This document shows, piece after piece, positions 24,740 through 33,711 of a DNA stretch of 64,000 nt; the stretch's first letter is position 1; every line of letters starts with the position of its first letter. This stretch comes from Erythrobacteraceae bacterium (GTDB lineage: Bacteria; Pseudomonadota; Alphaproteobacteria; Sphingomonadales; Sphingomonadaceae): assembly GCA_024642525.1 (NCBI GenBank), contig JAHEAX010000001.1, forward strand, positions 1-64,000, in the 5' to 3' direction. The translations under genes and the position numbers were made by a program. The notes beneath the pieces were generated by a model. That model ran no database searches. It saw only the letters and a list, made by a program, of their open reading frames with translations, and was not told where the DNA came from.

Positions 24740-27301
24740 ATGCAGTTAGTTATCGTCGAATCGCCTGCCAAGGCGAAGACCATCGAGAAATATCTGGGCA
24801 AGGACTTCAAGGTTCTCGCTTCCTATGGCCATGTGCGCGATCTGCCGCCCAAGGATGGCAGCGTGCGGCCGGACGAGGATTTCGCGATGGATTGGGAAAC
24901 CTATCGCGACAAGATGAGCCGGGTGAAGGAAATCGCCGATTACGCCAAGAAGGCTGACCGGCTCATTCTCGCGACTGACCCTGACCGCGAAGGTGAAGCC
25001 ATTTCGTGGCACGTCCAGGAATTGCTGGCGAAGCGCAAGGCGCTACCTGCGACGGTGGACCGTGTAACTTTCAACGCGATAACCAAGGCCGCCGTGACTG
25101 AGGCGATGGGCAAGCCGCGCGGTCTCGATACCGATCTGATCGATGCCTATCTTGCGCGCCGTGCGCTGGACTATCTGTTCGGCTTCACTCTCAGCCCCGT
25201 GCTGTGGCGCAAGCTGCCCGGCGCGAAAAGCGCAGGGCGGGTGCAATCTGTCGCATTGCGCCTAGTGGTGGACCGCGAGCGTGAAATCGAAGCCTTCGTT
25301 GCGCAGGAATACTGGTCTGTCGTCGCGAAAATGGAACAGGATGGCACCGAATTCGATGCCCGCCTGGTCAAGTTCGACGGACAGAAGCTCGACAAGCTTA
25401 CGCTTGGCGATGAAGGAAGCGCGAAGGCCGCCAGGGCCGCTGTCGAAGCCGGCAGGTTCACGATCGAAGACATCGAAACCAAGCCTCAGAAGCGCCATCC
25501 GGCCCCGCCATTCACGACTTCCACTCTCCAGCAGGAAGCTGCCCGCAAGCTTGGCTATTCAGCCAGCCACACCATGCGCCTTGCGCAGAACCTGTATGAA
25601 GCAGGCGCCATCACTTACATGCGTACCGACGGTGTGCAGATGGATGGCAGCGCCATTTCAGCGGCTCGCAAGGCCATCGCTGAACGCTATAACGGCCATT
25701 ATTTGCCGGAAAAGCCACGCTTCTATTCGACCAAGGCCAAGAATGCGCAGGAGGCGCATGAGGCAATCCGGCCGACCAATTTCATTCAGGACCGTGCGGG
25801 TTCGGGCGATGAAGCGAAGCTTTATTCCCTGATTTTCAAGCGCGCGATGGCCAGCCAGATGGCCTCTGCCAGCCTTGAACGCACTACTGTAACCATGCGC
25901 GATCCAACGGCCCGTCATGAATTGCGGGCAACCGGCCAGGTGGTGAAATTCCCGGGCTTTCTTGCTGTCTACGAAGAAGGGCAGGACCAGAAGGCGGACG
26001 ATGACGAATCCGGCCTGCTGCCCGTGATGAACAAGGGGGATTCGCCGCTCAAGAAATCGGTCGATGCCACCCAGCATTTCACGCAGCCGCCACCGCGATT
26101 TTCCGAAGCCAGTCTGGTCAAACGCATGGAAGAACTCGGCATTGGCCGTCCTTCCACCTATGCTTCGACAATTCAGACCCTGCGCGATCGTGATTATGTT
26201 CGGATGGAGAAAAACCGTTTCTTTGCAGAGGAAAGCGGGCGTCTCCTGACAGCATTTCTTGAACGGTTCTTCACCCGTTACGTGGCATTCGACTTTACGG
26301 CAGAGATGGAAGACGAACTTGATGTCGTCTCTGATGGCAAGGCGGAATGGAAGCATGTGCTTGCCGCCTTCTGGAAGGACTTCAAGCCCAAGTCCGACGA
26401 GGTGATGGAATTCAAGCCTTCGGAAGTTTCCGAGAAGCTGGATGAATTCCTGTCTGACTATCTTTTCCCAGCCAAGGCAGATGGCAGCGATCCGCGTCTC
26501 TGCCCCAAATGCGGCGAAGGGCGGCTTGCGCTTCGCGGCGGTAAATATGGCGCATTTGTCGCCTGTTCCAATTATCCGGAATGCAAGTTCACCCGCCGCT
26601 TTGCCCAGCCGGGCGGCGAAGGTGATGATGGCGGCGATGACCAGTCGATGGGCAAAGACCCGGAAACCGGCCTCGAGGTTGAACGCAAGACCGGCCGTTT
26701 CGGCCCCTATATCCAGCTTGGCGAAGGCAAGGATACCAAGCGCGCATCCATTCCCAAGGATCTTGATGATTTCGACCTGGAATGGGCGCTGAAGCTGCTC
26801 AATCTTCCGCGGATTGTCGGGGAACATCCCGAAACCGGCAAGGAAATCGAGGCTAATATCGGTCGTTACGGACCTTATCTGCGCCACGATGGCAAATATG
26901 CGAAGCTGACCAGCACGCGCGATGTATTCGAAACCGGCATGAATGCCGCTGTCACCCTGCTGGCCGAAGCGGCCAATCGCAAGGGCGGCACCCGTGCCAA
27001 GGCGGAACCGATCAAGGAACTGGGCAAACACCCCGTCAGCGAAGGCGAGATGAAAGTGATGCCGGGCCGCTACGGCCCCTATGTCACCGACGGCACTACC
27101 AATGCGACCATCCCCAAGGATGTGAAGCCGGAAGATGTCACGGAAGAACAGGCAATCGCGCTGATCGACGCACGCGTTGCCAAGGGGCCTGCAAAAAAGA
27201 AACGCAAGGCGCCAGCCAAGAAGAAGGCAGCTCCCAAGAAGAAAGCTTCAGCCAAGAAGACGCCAGCCAAGAAGGCACCAGCCAAAAAGGCTGAGGAATA
27301 A
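24740..27301 (+). CDS. topA: DNA topoisomerase I
   Basis: Relaxes negative supercoils by single-strand passage. 853 residues. TOPRIM domain at 1-120 (IVESPAKAKTIEKYLG; DPDREGEAIS), catalytic tyrosine near 293 in AITYMRTDG, a single four-cysteine zinc ribbon near 588-616 (CPKCG and CSNYPEC), then repeats of FGPYIQLGE / YGPYLRHDG / YGPYVTDG. The last 35 residues are a lysine-alanine-proline tail like histone H1. The stop TAA shares its last base with the ATG of a small downstream gene. Confidence 0.97.
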   Translation: MQLVIVESPAKAKTIEKYLGKDFKVLASYGHVRDLPPKDGSVRPDEDFAMDWETYRDKMSRVKEIADYAKKADRLILATDPDREGEAISWHVQELLAKRKALPATVDRVTFNAITKAAVTEAMGKPRGLDTDLIDAYLARRALDYLFGFTLSPVLWRKLPGAKSAGRVQSVALRLVVDREREIEAFVAQEYWSVVAKMEQDGTEFDARLVKFDGQKLDKLTLGDEGSAKAARAAVEAGRFTIEDIETKPQKRHPAPPFTTSTLQQEAARKLGYSASHTMRLAQNLYEAGAITYMRTDGVQMDGSAISAARKAIAERYNGHYLPEKPRFYSTKAKNAQEAHEAIRPTNFIQDRAGSGDEAKLYSLIFKRAMASQMASASLERTTVTMRDPTARHELRATGQVVKFPGFLAVYEEGQDQKADDDESGLLPVMNKGDSPLKKSVDATQHFTQPPPRFSEASLVKRMEELGIGRPSTYASTIQTLRDRDYVRMEKNRFFAEESGRLLTAFLERFFTRYVAFDFTAEMEDELDVVSDGKAEWKHVLAAFWKDFKPKSDEVMEFKPSEVSEKLDEFLSDYLFPAKADGSDPRLCPKCGEGRLALRGGKYGAFVACSNYPECKFTRRFAQPGGEGDDGGDDQSMGKDPETGLEVERKTGRFGPYIQLGEGKDTKRASIPKDLDDFDLEWALKLLNLPRIVGEHPETGKEIEANIGRYGPYLRHDGKYAKLTSTRDVFETGMNAAVTLLAEAANRKGGTRAKAEPIKELGKHPVSEGEMKVMPGRYGPYVTDGTTNATIPKDVKPEDVTEEQAIALIDARVAKGPAKKKRKAPAKKKAAPKKKASAKKTPAKKAPAKKAEE

Positions 27302-27483
27302 TGGCAGCCGACCGCTTCGAACGGCACAAACAACCATGGAATGCAGAAGAAGCGGGCAAGCTTCGTCTGCTTGCAGGCAAGGGCCATGGTCTCAAGGCCA
27401 TTGCCAAAGCGCTGAACCGGAGCGAGGAATCGACCAAGGATTTCGCCAAGAAAAACAAGGTCGCAATCGTGAAAAAGCGCTGA
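27301..27483 (+). CDS. 60-residue HTH-like basic protein overlapping topA
   Basis: 60 residues, translation start overlapping the topA stop by one base. WNAEEAGKLRLLAGKGHGLKAIAKALNRSEES resembles small helix-turn-helix units like the N-terminus of GcrA or Myb-type domains, followed by a basic tail KKNKVAIVKKR. High lysine content suggests DNA binding. The coupling to topA implies co-expression. No function is assigned; the DNA-binding role is inference. Confidence 0.65.
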   Translation: MAADRFERHKQPWNAEEAGKLRLLAGKGHGLKAIAKALNRSEESTKDFAKKNKVAIVKKR

Positions 27484-27551
27484 AAAACTGCTGGCCCGGC
27501 ATCACACTGCCTTGTTTGGCATATGTCGGATCAGCCTTTCATCAGCCGAAA

Positions 27552-27581
27552 TTCACTTGGTCCAGACTTCACTTGGTCCAG
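27552..27581. repeat. Tandem 14-base repeat at the 3' end of era
   Basis: TTCACTTGGTCCAG occurs at 27552-27565 and again at 27568-27581. The second copy encodes the final codons and stop of era; the first lies just beyond. It looks like a small tandem duplication of the era stop region. Confidence 0.85.
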
Positions 27582-28486
27582 TCTAGGCCGATTTCCTCGA
27601 AGATTTCCTTATCTTCCGACCAGTTCTCATCCACTTTGACGTGGAGAAACAGGTGGACCTTTTGCCCGAGGACTTCCGACAGTTCCTTGCGGGCAGCTTC
27701 GCCGATGGATTTGATCATCGAGCCGCCTTTGCCCAGAACAATGGGCCGCTGGCTTTCCCGGCCAATTACGATCTGCTGGCGCACTTCAACCGAACCATCC
27801 TTGCGCTGGGTATAGCTTTCGGGCCGAACGGCGCTGTCATAGGGCAGTTCTTCATGCAGCTGCTTGTAAAGCTGCTCTCGCGTGATTTCGGCCGCCAACA
27901 GGCGTTCGCTGGCATCGGAAACCTGGTCTTCGGGATAATGCCATTCGCCTTCGGGCATCAGGCTGGCCAGATGGGCCTTCAGTTCTGGCACACCATCGCC
28001 GGTGAACGCAGAAATGAAGAAGACCTCGTCAAACTTTACCTTCGCGGTCAATTCTTCGGCCAGTGCCAGCAAAGGTTCCTTCTTGGCCTTGTCGACCTTG
28101 TTGAGAGCCAACAGCTTGCGTTCGGGCCGATTGGCGAGAGCTTCTAGCAAGGGTTCCAATTCGTGGCGCCGCTGTTTCAACGGATCGACCAGCAACAGGA
28201 TTGCGTCAGCTTCGCTCGCGCCTTCCCATGCGGCAGATACCATCGCCCGATCAAGCCGACGCTTGGGCGCGAAGATGCCCGGCGTATCCACCAGGATTAT
28301 CTGGACATCGCCTGCCAGGGCGACCCCCAGCATTCGCGCACGGGTGGTCTGTGCCTTGGCGCTGGTGATGGCGACTTTCTGGCCGACCAGCTGGTTTACC
28401 AATGTGCTCTTGCCTGCATTAGGCGCGCCGATCACGGCCACTACACCACATTTCCGAGCGGTTTGTTCAGTCATTTGATCGCTCAT
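27569..28486 (-). CDS. era: GTPase Era
   Basis: GTPase that binds 16S rRNA in 30S assembly. 305 residues. G1 GAPNAGKST near 21, G3 DTPG near 68, G4 LNKVD near 130, and the C-terminal KH domain with VLGKGGSMIKSIGEAAR near 245. The ATG overlaps the rnc stop (ATGA). Last gene of the minus-strand operon lepB-rnc-era. Confidence 0.97.
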   Translation of the reverse strand: MSDQMTEQTARKCGVVAVIGAPNAGKSTLVNQLVGQKVAITSAKAQTTRARMLGVALAGDVQIILVDTPGIFAPKRRLDRAMVSAAWEGASEADAILLLVDPLKQRRHELEPLLEALANRPERKLLALNKVDKAKKEPLLALAEELTAKVKFDEVFFISAFTGDGVPELKAHLASLMPEGEWHYPEDQVSDASERLLAAEITREQLYKQLHEELPYDSAVRPESYTQRKDGSVEVRQQIVIGRESQRPIVLGKGGSMIKSIGEAARKELSEVLGQKVHLFLHVKVDENWSEDKEIFEEIGLDWTK

Positions 28487-29154
28487 CCGTAGCGCTCCAT
28501 AAACAGCCTTGCGGCTTCTGTTTCAGCTTCCTGCTTGCTGCCAGCAGTGGCTTCTGCCTCGCCCACGTTCCTGATCAGGACGCGGACGGTGAAGCGTGCG
28601 GCATGGTCCGGGCCGGACCGTTCGATAATCTCGTATTCCGGGCCCTTGCGCCGGTTGCCCGCGGCCCATTCCTGCAAGGCGCTTTTCGGGTGTTTGGAAT
28701 CGCCCGCGCCCCCTTCGACCTTGCCTTTCCAGATCGAGCGAATGAGATCGCGCGAATGGTCATAGCCTGCCTCGACAAAATTGGCCCCGAGCAGCGATTC
28801 CATGACATCGCCAAGAATGTTGTCGCTATCCGCAGCGCCATCGTCACGCGCCTGCTTGCCCAGATTGATATGTTCTGCCGCGCCGATTTCGCGTGCCAGT
28901 GCCGCACAGGTCGAGCGGCTGACCAAAGCGTTGAGCCGCTGGGCCAGCGCGCCTTCTGCACCATTGTTGCGATGGTAAAGCCAATCCGCGATGGTCAGGC
29001 CCAACACTCGGTCGCCCAGAAACTCCAGACGTTGATAGTCGCGTTCGTTGCCGGTGCTGCCATGCGTCAACGCTTCCTGCCACAGGGTTTCGTCCTTTAC
29101 GGCAAAACCGGTGGCCACCAGCCAATCACGCGCTTCTGGTGACAACCTTGTCAT
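28483..29154 (-). CDS. rnc: Ribonuclease III
   Basis: Double-stranded RNA endonuclease for rRNA and mRNA processing. 223 residues. Signature RLEFLGDRVL near 39, second acidic motif DNILGDVMESLLGANF near 108, then a double-stranded RNA binding domain from about 150. The ATG overlaps the lepB stop by 4 bp and its stop overlaps era by 4 bp, so all three are translationally coupled. A longer in-frame start inside lepB is rejected. Confidence 0.96.
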   Translation of the reverse strand: MTRLSPEARDWLVATGFAVKDETLWQEALTHGSTGNERDYQRLEFLGDRVLGLTIADWLYHRNNGAEGALAQRLNALVSRSTCAALAREIGAAEHINLGKQARDDGAADSDNILGDVMESLLGANFVEAGYDHSRDLIRSIWKGKVEGGAGDSKHPKSALQEWAAGNRRKGPEYEIIERSGPDHAARFTVRVLIRNVGEAEATAGSKQEAETEAARLFMERYG

Positions 29155-29978
29155 AGGGTGCCTCCGATACGGCTCCAGCGCGCGGCAGTGAACCATGTCC
29201 ACGGCAGCAGCCACTCGGAGCTGCCATCAGTAGACCACATCATGATGGTGGCGCGGCCTACCAGCCTGTCTTCCGGCACTATGCCCACGCCGCCGCCTGC
29301 TTCAGGGGGAAAGCGGCTGTCCTGCGAATTGTCGCGGTTGTCACCCATCGCAAAAAAGCTTTTTTCAGGCACGATAATCGGCCCGAAATTGTCTTTGGGG
29401 AATGGCCCGAAATCGAGGACGTTATAGGTCTTGCCCGATGGCAGTGTTTCCTTGAACTGCTTGTAGCGGCAAACCATGCTGCCATCTGCCAGCGTTTCGA
29501 TTTCTGCCAGCGGATGACAATCCGTGTTGGGGGTGATGGGGATAATGAAATCATCTACCTGGACTTTTGGCACGGCCTTGCCGTTCAGGATCAGCTGACC
29601 GTCCCGCATCTCGATTGTGTCACCGGGCAGACCGATGGCGCGCTTGATATAATCGGTACCATCCACCGGATGCTTGAAGATGACGATATCGCCGCGTTCG
29701 GGCAGTGACGCGAAATAGCGGCCCGGCAGCAGGGGAAAGTTGTTTTCGCCGATGCCATACGCCCATTTCGCCGCCAGCAGATGATCGCCATTGATGAGAC
29801 GCGGCAACATGCTCTCGCTCGGGATATTGAACGGCGAGAATATGAAGCTGCGGAAAATCACCACCACCAGCACCAGTTTGATCAGGAAGAAGACGAAGCT
29901 GCCTTCTTCCTTTTCCTTTTCCGCTGCATGGGAAGGGCTGGCGAGGGAATCGCTGGCCGGGTTTTTCACATCATTCAT
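29151..29978 (-). CDS. lepB: Signal peptidase I
   Basis: Cleaves signal peptides of exported proteins. 275 residues from ATG at 29978. One N-terminal membrane span (FFLIKLVLVVVIFRSFIF, about 30-47), catalytic serine in PSESMLPRL near 58, lysine in DYIKRAIGLPGDTI near 107 and the GDNRDNSQDSR box near 220. First gene of the lepB-rnc-era operon, divergent from pgi. Confidence 0.96.
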   Translation of the reverse strand: MNDVKNPASDSLASPSHAAEKEKEEGSFVFFLIKLVLVVVIFRSFIFSPFNIPSESMLPRLINGDHLLAAKWAYGIGENNFPLLPGRYFASLPERGDIVIFKHPVDGTDYIKRAIGLPGDTIEMRDGQLILNGKAVPKVQVDDFIIPITPNTDCHPLAEIETLADGSMVCRYKQFKETLPSGKTYNVLDFGPFPKDNFGPIIVPEKSFFAMGDNRDNSQDSRFPPEAGGGVGIVPEDRLVGRATIMMWSTDGSSEWLLPWTWFTAARWSRIGGTL

Positions 29979-30150
29979 AAAAACTGCCCGGTTTGCTGGG
30001 AAAAGTTGGCACAAGTTACAGGCAATCCGGCGAAAAACTGCCGACCTGTTCGGGGTGGCGCACAGAATACGTATCTGCTGCGGTACTTAGGGTTCCAAAT
30101 CATTGCCGCAGTCCCTACTCGCGTGGGGCAAGGGTAGAAAGGATTTTCAC

Positions 30151-31680
30151 GTGAATGATGCCGTCGCAGGAGCCTGGCGCAAGCTGGAAAGCCATCAGAG
30201 CAAGACCTTGGCAGAGCTTTTTGCCGACGAAGGCAGGCTGGAATTGTTGTCTGGCAGGCTCGAGTGGGGCTCGGGTGATTTTGCCGCGGGAATCCAGTGT
30301 GACTGGTCCAAGACCCACCTGGATGCAGACCTGATAGCGGGCTTCGAGCAACTGGCAGATGCATCAGGCTTTACTGAAAGGCGTTCCGCCCTGTTTGCCG
30401 GTGAGCGGATCAACAACACCGAAAACAGGGCTGCGGAACACACTGCCCAGCGCGGTGTGGGCAAGGATAGTTCGGTGGAAGAGGCCAGCGCTCTGCACTT
30501 GCGGATGAAAATGCTGGTTGAAGCCATTCACGAGGGTGTTCTTGGCGAGGTGAACCACCTCATTCATATCGGCATTGGCGGGTCGGCCCTTGGCCCCGCG
30601 CTGGCGGTGGATGCGTTGTCGCGCGATCTGTCACTGGTCGACGTCCACGTTGTATCCAACATCGATGGAGTTGCGCTGGAATCCGCATTCAACGCCTGCG
30701 ACCCTGCCACCACCATGGTCGCGATAGCGTCCAAGACATTCACCACGATCGAAACCATGACCAATGCCGAAAGCGCGTTGAAGTGGTTGGCGGAAAGTGG
30801 CGTAAGTGACCCAGTCGGGCGCGTCGTGGCGCTGACTGCCAACCCCGATGCCGCCGTTGACTGGGGGGTTGATGAAACCCGCGTTCTGCCGTTTCCTGAA
30901 ACGGTTGGCGGGCGCTATTCGCTATGGTCTTCCATCGGTTTTCCGGTGGCATTGTCCGTGGGCTGGGACGAATTTGACCAGATGCTGGCAGGCGCAGCTG
31001 CGGTGGATATGCATTTTCGCGACACCAACGGCGCTGCCAACCTGCCGCTGCGGGCTGCGTTTGCCGACCAGTATTATACCCGCCTTCGTGGTTGCCAGAC
31101 CCGCGCGGTCTTTGCCTATGACGAACGACTCGGCCTGTTTCCCGACTATCTCCAGCAGTTGGAGATGGAAAGTAACGGCAAAAGCGTAACTGCCGCGGGC
31201 GAGCCCGTCTCTGGCGCAACCGCCCCTGTTACCTGGGGCGGTGTGGGCACAGATGCGCAGCACGCGGTGTTCCAGCTGCTGCATCAGGGCACGCATCTCA
31301 TACCGGTCGATTTTATCGCCAGCATCGCGCCGGGTGATGATCTGGAACCGGCGCATCATCGTATCCTGCTGACCAACTGTTTCGCACAAGGCGCGGCATT
31401 GATGGCAGGCCAGACGAGCGATGACCCGGCACGCAATTTTCCTGGCGACCGGCCCAGCGCCACCATGCTGTGTGATGATCTGGATGCTGCGACGCTGGGC
31501 GCGCTCATTGCCTTCCATGAACATCGCACCTTTGCCAATGCAGTGCTGATGGGGATCAACCCGTTCGACCAGTTCGGGGTAGAACTGGGCAAGGCAATTG
31601 CGAAAAGGATCGAAGCCGGCGGCGGAGAATTTGACGCCAGCACGAACGCCTTGCTCGGTGCTTCTGGCCTCACCGACTAG
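30151..31680 (+). CDS. pgi: Glucose-6-phosphate isomerase
   Basis: Interconverts glucose 6-phosphate and fructose 6-phosphate. 509 residues from GTG at 30151, preceded by AGAAAGGA; a start 48 bases upstream would lack a ribosome site. GIGGSALGP near 140, signature 1 GGRYSLWSSIGFP near 252 and signature 2 FDQFGVELGKAIAKRI near 472 are intact. Links to the trehalose genes through glucose 6-phosphate, though they are far apart here. Confidence 0.96.
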   Translation: MNDAVAGAWRKLESHQSKTLAELFADEGRLELLSGRLEWGSGDFAAGIQCDWSKTHLDADLIAGFEQLADASGFTERRSALFAGERINNTENRAAEHTAQRGVGKDSSVEEASALHLRMKMLVEAIHEGVLGEVNHLIHIGIGGSALGPALAVDALSRDLSLVDVHVVSNIDGVALESAFNACDPATTMVAIASKTFTTIETMTNAESALKWLAESGVSDPVGRVVALTANPDAAVDWGVDETRVLPFPETVGGRYSLWSSIGFPVALSVGWDEFDQMLAGAAAVDMHFRDTNGAANLPLRAAFADQYYTRLRGCQTRAVFAYDERLGLFPDYLQQLEMESNGKSVTAAGEPVSGATAPVTWGGVGTDAQHAVFQLLHQGTHLIPVDFIASIAPGDDLEPAHHRILLTNCFAQGAALMAGQTSDDPARNFPGDRPSATMLCDDLDAATLGALIAFHEHRTFANAVLMGINPFDQFGVELGKAIAKRIEAGGGEFDASTNALLGASGLTD

Positions 31681-31766
31681 ATTGTTGTCGCAGTTCGGTT
31701 TAGCCAGACTGCATGGCAACCCGCGGAGGATTCCTGTCGGCGGATTGCGCAATCAGAGGGATCATT

Positions 31767-33560
31767 ATGTTGAAGTCTTTTGCGACCGCACTTCTGTTGT
31801 CCGCCGCCTTCGTGGCGCAGCCGGCCTTTGCGCAGGCAGATGATGGCAGCCAGCCTGCCGCCGCTGCGCCAGTCGAAAAGGCGTGGGTGCAGCGCAGCAA
31901 CGAAAACACCCAGCTATACATCGAAATGGATGCTCGTTTCTCACCAGAGGACGCGTCGTCCACCGGGCTTGAGCAATATGACGGCCTGTCAATGGACCTT
32001 GGGCCAGATCTTGATGCGCGCTATCTCGCCGCATCCAGGACACTGCTCGCGACCTATCAGGAAAAGCTGGCGGTGGAGCAGGACCCCATGGTGCGTCAGG
32101 ACCTCGAAATCCTGATTGCAGCCCTGCAAAGGGGGATCGACGGGCAGGCGCTGAACGCGCGCTATATGTTGGACTGGTACAATGTTCCGCAAATGGTGTT
32201 CCGCAACATCAGTTCGCTGCTTGACGATCAGGTCGTGCCTGAACGGCGCAAGAAGGCGGTCGAACTACTCCAGCGGTATGTTGGCCAATATGAAGGCACA
32301 ACGCCGCTGACCGAGTTGGCGAAGGGCCGGTTTGCCGAGAGCCGGGGCGAAGGAAAGTTCGGCCCTTATCGCGGTGATTTGAAAGATGCGCTGAGCAAGA
32401 CGGAAACCTATTCCGCAGGCATTCGTGAATTGTTCGGCAAATACAAGATCAAGGGTGCGGACAAGGCGCTCGCCGCAATGGACAAGCAGTTTGCCGGATA
32501 CAAAACGTGGAGTGAAGCCACGGTCCAGCCTCTGGCACGCGATGATTTCCGGCTTCCGCCTGAAATTTATGCATTCCGGCTGAAGCTGGTGGGTATCGAC
32601 ATTCCGCCTGCCGAGCTGATTTCGCGGGCTCGCCGCGGATTTTACGAAACGCGTGCCCAAATGTCGGCAGTGGCGCCTTTGGTTGCAGCCAAATATGGCT
32701 TTGCCGAAACTGATTATCCCTCGGTCATTCTCAACCTGAAGAAGACAGTCGTTCCGCGCGATGAACTGGAAGGTTTTTATGCCGGTGTCAGCAAGACGCT
32801 GGAAGAAATAATTCGGCGCGAAAACATCGTCACTCTGCCTGACTACCCCATGCAGATGCGGCTGGCGACACCGGCAGAAGCTGCCGCGCAGCCAGCACCG
32901 CATATGCAGCCGCCCCGCCTGATCGGCAACCAGGGCGAACGGGGCCAGTTCATCCTCACTACCTCGGAACCGGGCGCGGATGCGGCAGGCAGCTTTGATG
33001 ATTTCAACTTTGCCGCCGCATCATGGACGCTGAGCGCGCATGAAGGTCGGCCGGGCCATGAACTGCAGTTCGCCAGCATGGTTGATCGCGGCGTTTCGCT
33101 TGCGCGCGTGCTTTATGCATTCAACAGCGTGAACGCAGAGGGCTGGGCGCTTTATGCAGAAGCGGAAATGCTGCCCTACGAACCTGTTGAAGGCCAACTT
33201 ATCGGGATGCAGCACCGTTTGCTTCGCGCATCGCGGGCGTTCCTTGATCCAATGCTGAACCTTGGCATGATCGATCTGGACGAAGCCCGCAGAGTGCTTT
33301 CCGAAGAAGCGATGTTTTCACCCGCCATGGTAAAGCAGGAACTGGACCGGTACACGTTCCGGTGGCCCGGCCAGGCTGGCAGCTATTACTATGGCTATAG
33401 CAAGCTGATCGACCTGCGGATCGAGACCGAGATGGCAATGGGTGACGCATTTGACCGCAAGGCGTTCAACGATTTCATCCTTGGCGAGGGGCTGTTGCCG
33501 CTCGACCTGTTGGCCAAGACTGTGCGCGAAGACTTCGTGCCGGCAAAGGCCGCAAAATAG
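31767..33560 (+). CDS. Secreted DUF885 family peptidase-like protein
   Basis: 597 residues with signal peptide ending AFAQ. DUF885 proteins are alpha-helical with a peptidase-like motif; here HEGRPGHELQ near residue 425 gives the HExxPGHxxQ pattern thought to bind zinc. Periplasmic peptidase or carboxypeptidase activity is inferred from the family, not demonstrated. ATG at 31767 follows CAGAGGGA. Ends at an intrinsic terminator. Confidence 0.85.
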   Translation: MLKSFATALLLSAAFVAQPAFAQADDGSQPAAAAPVEKAWVQRSNENTQLYIEMDARFSPEDASSTGLEQYDGLSMDLGPDLDARYLAASRTLLATYQEKLAVEQDPMVRQDLEILIAALQRGIDGQALNARYMLDWYNVPQMVFRNISSLLDDQVVPERRKKAVELLQRYVGQYEGTTPLTELAKGRFAESRGEGKFGPYRGDLKDALSKTETYSAGIRELFGKYKIKGADKALAAMDKQFAGYKTWSEATVQPLARDDFRLPPEIYAFRLKLVGIDIPPAELISRARRGFYETRAQMSAVAPLVAAKYGFAETDYPSVILNLKKTVVPRDELEGFYAGVSKTLEEIIRRENIVTLPDYPMQMRLATPAEAAAQPAPHMQPPRLIGNQGERGQFILTTSEPGADAAGSFDDFNFAAASWTLSAHEGRPGHELQFASMVDRGVSLARVLYAFNSVNAEGWALYAEAEMLPYEPVEGQLIGMQHRLLRASRAFLDPMLNLGMIDLDEARRVLSEEAMFSPAMVKQELDRYTFRWPGQAGSYYYGYSKLIDLRIETEMAMGDAFDRKAFNDFILGEGLLPLDLLAKTVREDFVPAKAAK

Positions 33561-33593
33561 CATCCAATCAGTCAACTTCAGAGTGAAACACGG

Positions 33594-33629
33594 CCCCGCA
33601 CCTTTTCTGGCAAAGGTGCGGGGTCTTTT
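33594..33629 (+). terminator. Intrinsic terminator after the DUF885 gene
   Basis: CCCCGCACCTTT (33594-33605) pairs with AAAGGTGCGGGG (33612-33623), 12 bp perfect, followed by TCTTTTT. Confidence 0.93.
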
Positions 33630-33711
33630 TGTGTGAAAGCCGGAATGGCCGTGTTTGGCCTTTCAATGTTGCGGTGCGCCCGCCATATCGCTGCCGACAC
33701 AGGAGTTATGC

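Noticed and set aside
25658-27031. Long minus-strand ORF of 457 codons
   Set aside because: Antisense to topA; no domain, start or ribosome site of its own.
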